The notes under the pieces were generated by a model. It was not told the DNA's origin and made no database searches. It saw only the letters and a list, made by a program, of their open reading frames with translations. From assembly GCA_002900555.1 (NCBI GenBank), contig MUGD01000022.1, positions 1-23,096 of the forward strand: a stretch of DNA of 23,096 nt, in the 5' to 3' direction. The position numbers were made by a program, and so were the translations under genes. Each line of letters starts with the position of its first letter. Positions within the stretch are counted from its first letter, which is position 1. The stretch comes from Thermoplasmata archaeon M9B2D. GTDB taxonomy: Archaea; Thermoplasmatota; E2; DHVEG-1. Positions 22,228-23,096 of the stretch are shown here, in pieces.

Positions 22228-22893
22228 ATGAAAAACTCAATTCGATTGTATAGCATAACTGCCGCAGCATTGCTTATCGGCGCATCGTTTGTCTGTGTGG
22301 TTGGATATCAGGCAGCGCAGGCAAACGAAAAAGCAGCAACTTCACCGTTGTTTACGATACGGACTCAACAGGCAACCCTGCAACCAAGTCAGGTAGGTCT
22401 GTCCGCGTTTCTTGGCAAGGGACAATCGCTTCGCATCTTCCCGGCTGCATCATTCTCGTATGAGAATCTGATTCAGAGGGCTTTGCGGATTTTTGGTTCG
22501 AACCCTGCTCTTGTACAGAAACTACTTGAGAATATCGATGCGTACCCTGAAGTTGCTGGGTTGTTGGCAAAACAAGGGGTGACTGCAGCAGACATTCACC
22601 GGTACATGGCTTTGTTACAGCATGATCCATCGGTTGTGACACAAGCGATCGCGGAGATGCAGCAGGAATTATCTCAGAAGGACCCCCCAAAGCCGCTGGG
22701 GTTAAGCACCTCTAGCTCGCTTGGCTGTTTCATCGTCGCCTTAGTAGCACTTCTTCCTATCACGCTTACTCTCACGTTGCTTGTCCTTTTTTTCACCCTA
22801 AGGATCCTTACCTGCATGAACGTAAATGATTGTGCAAACGTTATCGCAAAAGGAATCTGGGATCAACTAATTCAGGGGTTAACTCAGGAATAG
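22228..22893 (+). CDS. exported protein with a C-terminal membrane anchor, unknown family
   Basis: A 221-residue protein. Residues 1-33 look like a signal peptide (SITAAALLIGASFVCVVGYQAA). The mature part has SPLFTIRTQQAT, then helical segments (LIQRALRIFGSNPALVQKLL, VTAADIHRYMALLQHDPSVV) and a QKDPPKPLGLSTSSS linker. A long membrane span follows at about 166-194, then a short tail with two more cysteines (C196, C202) ending LIQGLTQE. Cys167 lies at the start of the span. GGAAGGA lies 5-6 nt before the ATG. The orderly layout suggests a real family, probably lineage-specific, but I cannot name it or its function. Confidence 0.75.
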   Translation: MKNSIRLYSITAAALLIGASFVCVVGYQAAQANEKAATSPLFTIRTQQATLQPSQVGLSAFLGKGQSLRIFPAASFSYENLIQRALRIFGSNPALVQKLLENIDAYPEVAGLLAKQGVTAADIHRYMALLQHDPSVVTQAIAEMQQELSQKDPPKPLGLSTSSSLGCFIVALVALLPITLTLTLLVLFFTLRILTCMNVNDCANVIAKGIWDQLIQGLTQE

Positions 22894-23096
22894 AGAATAG
22901 AACAGGGTGCAATACAACGTTTATTCAGAATCATCTCCTCAAAGGACAGGTTGAAAATCATATCCATCAATGAGAAGGTAGGTAGGATTACTTTTATATA
23001 ACATCGATGGATGTCTTCTCCATATATATAAGGGGGTCGTACGTATCTGTAAACCATCTATAGGAAGAATAGCAGCCTTGATGACATGTATGTGTT
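22894..23096. other. window end: promoter-like sequence, next gene not resolved
   Basis: Two TATA-like sites are seen, CTTTTATATAAC near 22991 and CCATATATATAAGGGGG near 23021-23037. A TTGATGACATGTATG at the very end could be the start of a further gene, but too little is present to judge. Confidence 0.35.

Overview
The window looks like a chromosomal piece of a euryarchaeon, most probably a Thermoplasmatota-type lineage; this placement is inferred from gene content and no marker gene was compared. Archaeal features seen directly are the unfused KEOPS genes kae1 and bud32, an archaeal/eukaryotic-type IleRS, an archaeal TruD, many TATA boxes 20-45 nt before start codons, GGAGG/GGTGA ribosome binding sites, a DUF1015 protein, and a set of secreted NosD-like, PKD and beta-propeller proteins.

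Layout. (1) Positions 1-5652 hold translation and tRNA-modification genes on the + strand: the 3' half of truD, ileS, kae1 and bud32. (2) Positions 5653-6374 hold a decayed Lrp-type regulator on the - strand (two stops, two frameshifts), lying between bud32 and rdgB, which are often neighbours in archaea. (3) rdgB is followed by a gene-poor stretch to 8163 with one probable small membrane protein, a doubtful 49-codon ORF and several hairpins. (4) tRNA-His(GTG) at 8164-8237 opens an accessory block to about 17650: a lipoprotein hydrolase, a GNAT acetyltransferase convergent with a tandem-HTH Lrp-like regulator, a seven-repeat beta-propeller protein, a NosD-like beta-helix protein, a PKD protein, a small zinc-ribbon protein and a small membrane protein. 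(5) From 17703 there is an Lrp-type regulator and an RsmB/NSUN-type m5C methyltransferase, then on the - strand a DUF1015 protein, then another secreted beta-helix protein and a C-terminally membrane-anchored protein of unknown family.

The most unusual signal is in block 4. A short motif (consensus about AACCGTGTCACTGCTTTCC) occurs nine times between 8311 and 17646, always on the + strand and always between genes. It lies 9-80 nt after each + strand stop codon, except that of the GNAT gene, or 50-75 nt after the tRNA or a tRNA-like remnant. I saw no copy outside the block. Two intergenic regions also share a 58-nt element whose end resembles the tRNA-His 3' end, and one copy continues the match into the tRNA's 3' flank. 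Together this looks like a cassette-like or duplication-built array starting at a tRNA gene. A shared transcript-end or promoter element is the main alternative. No integrase or transposase is visible.
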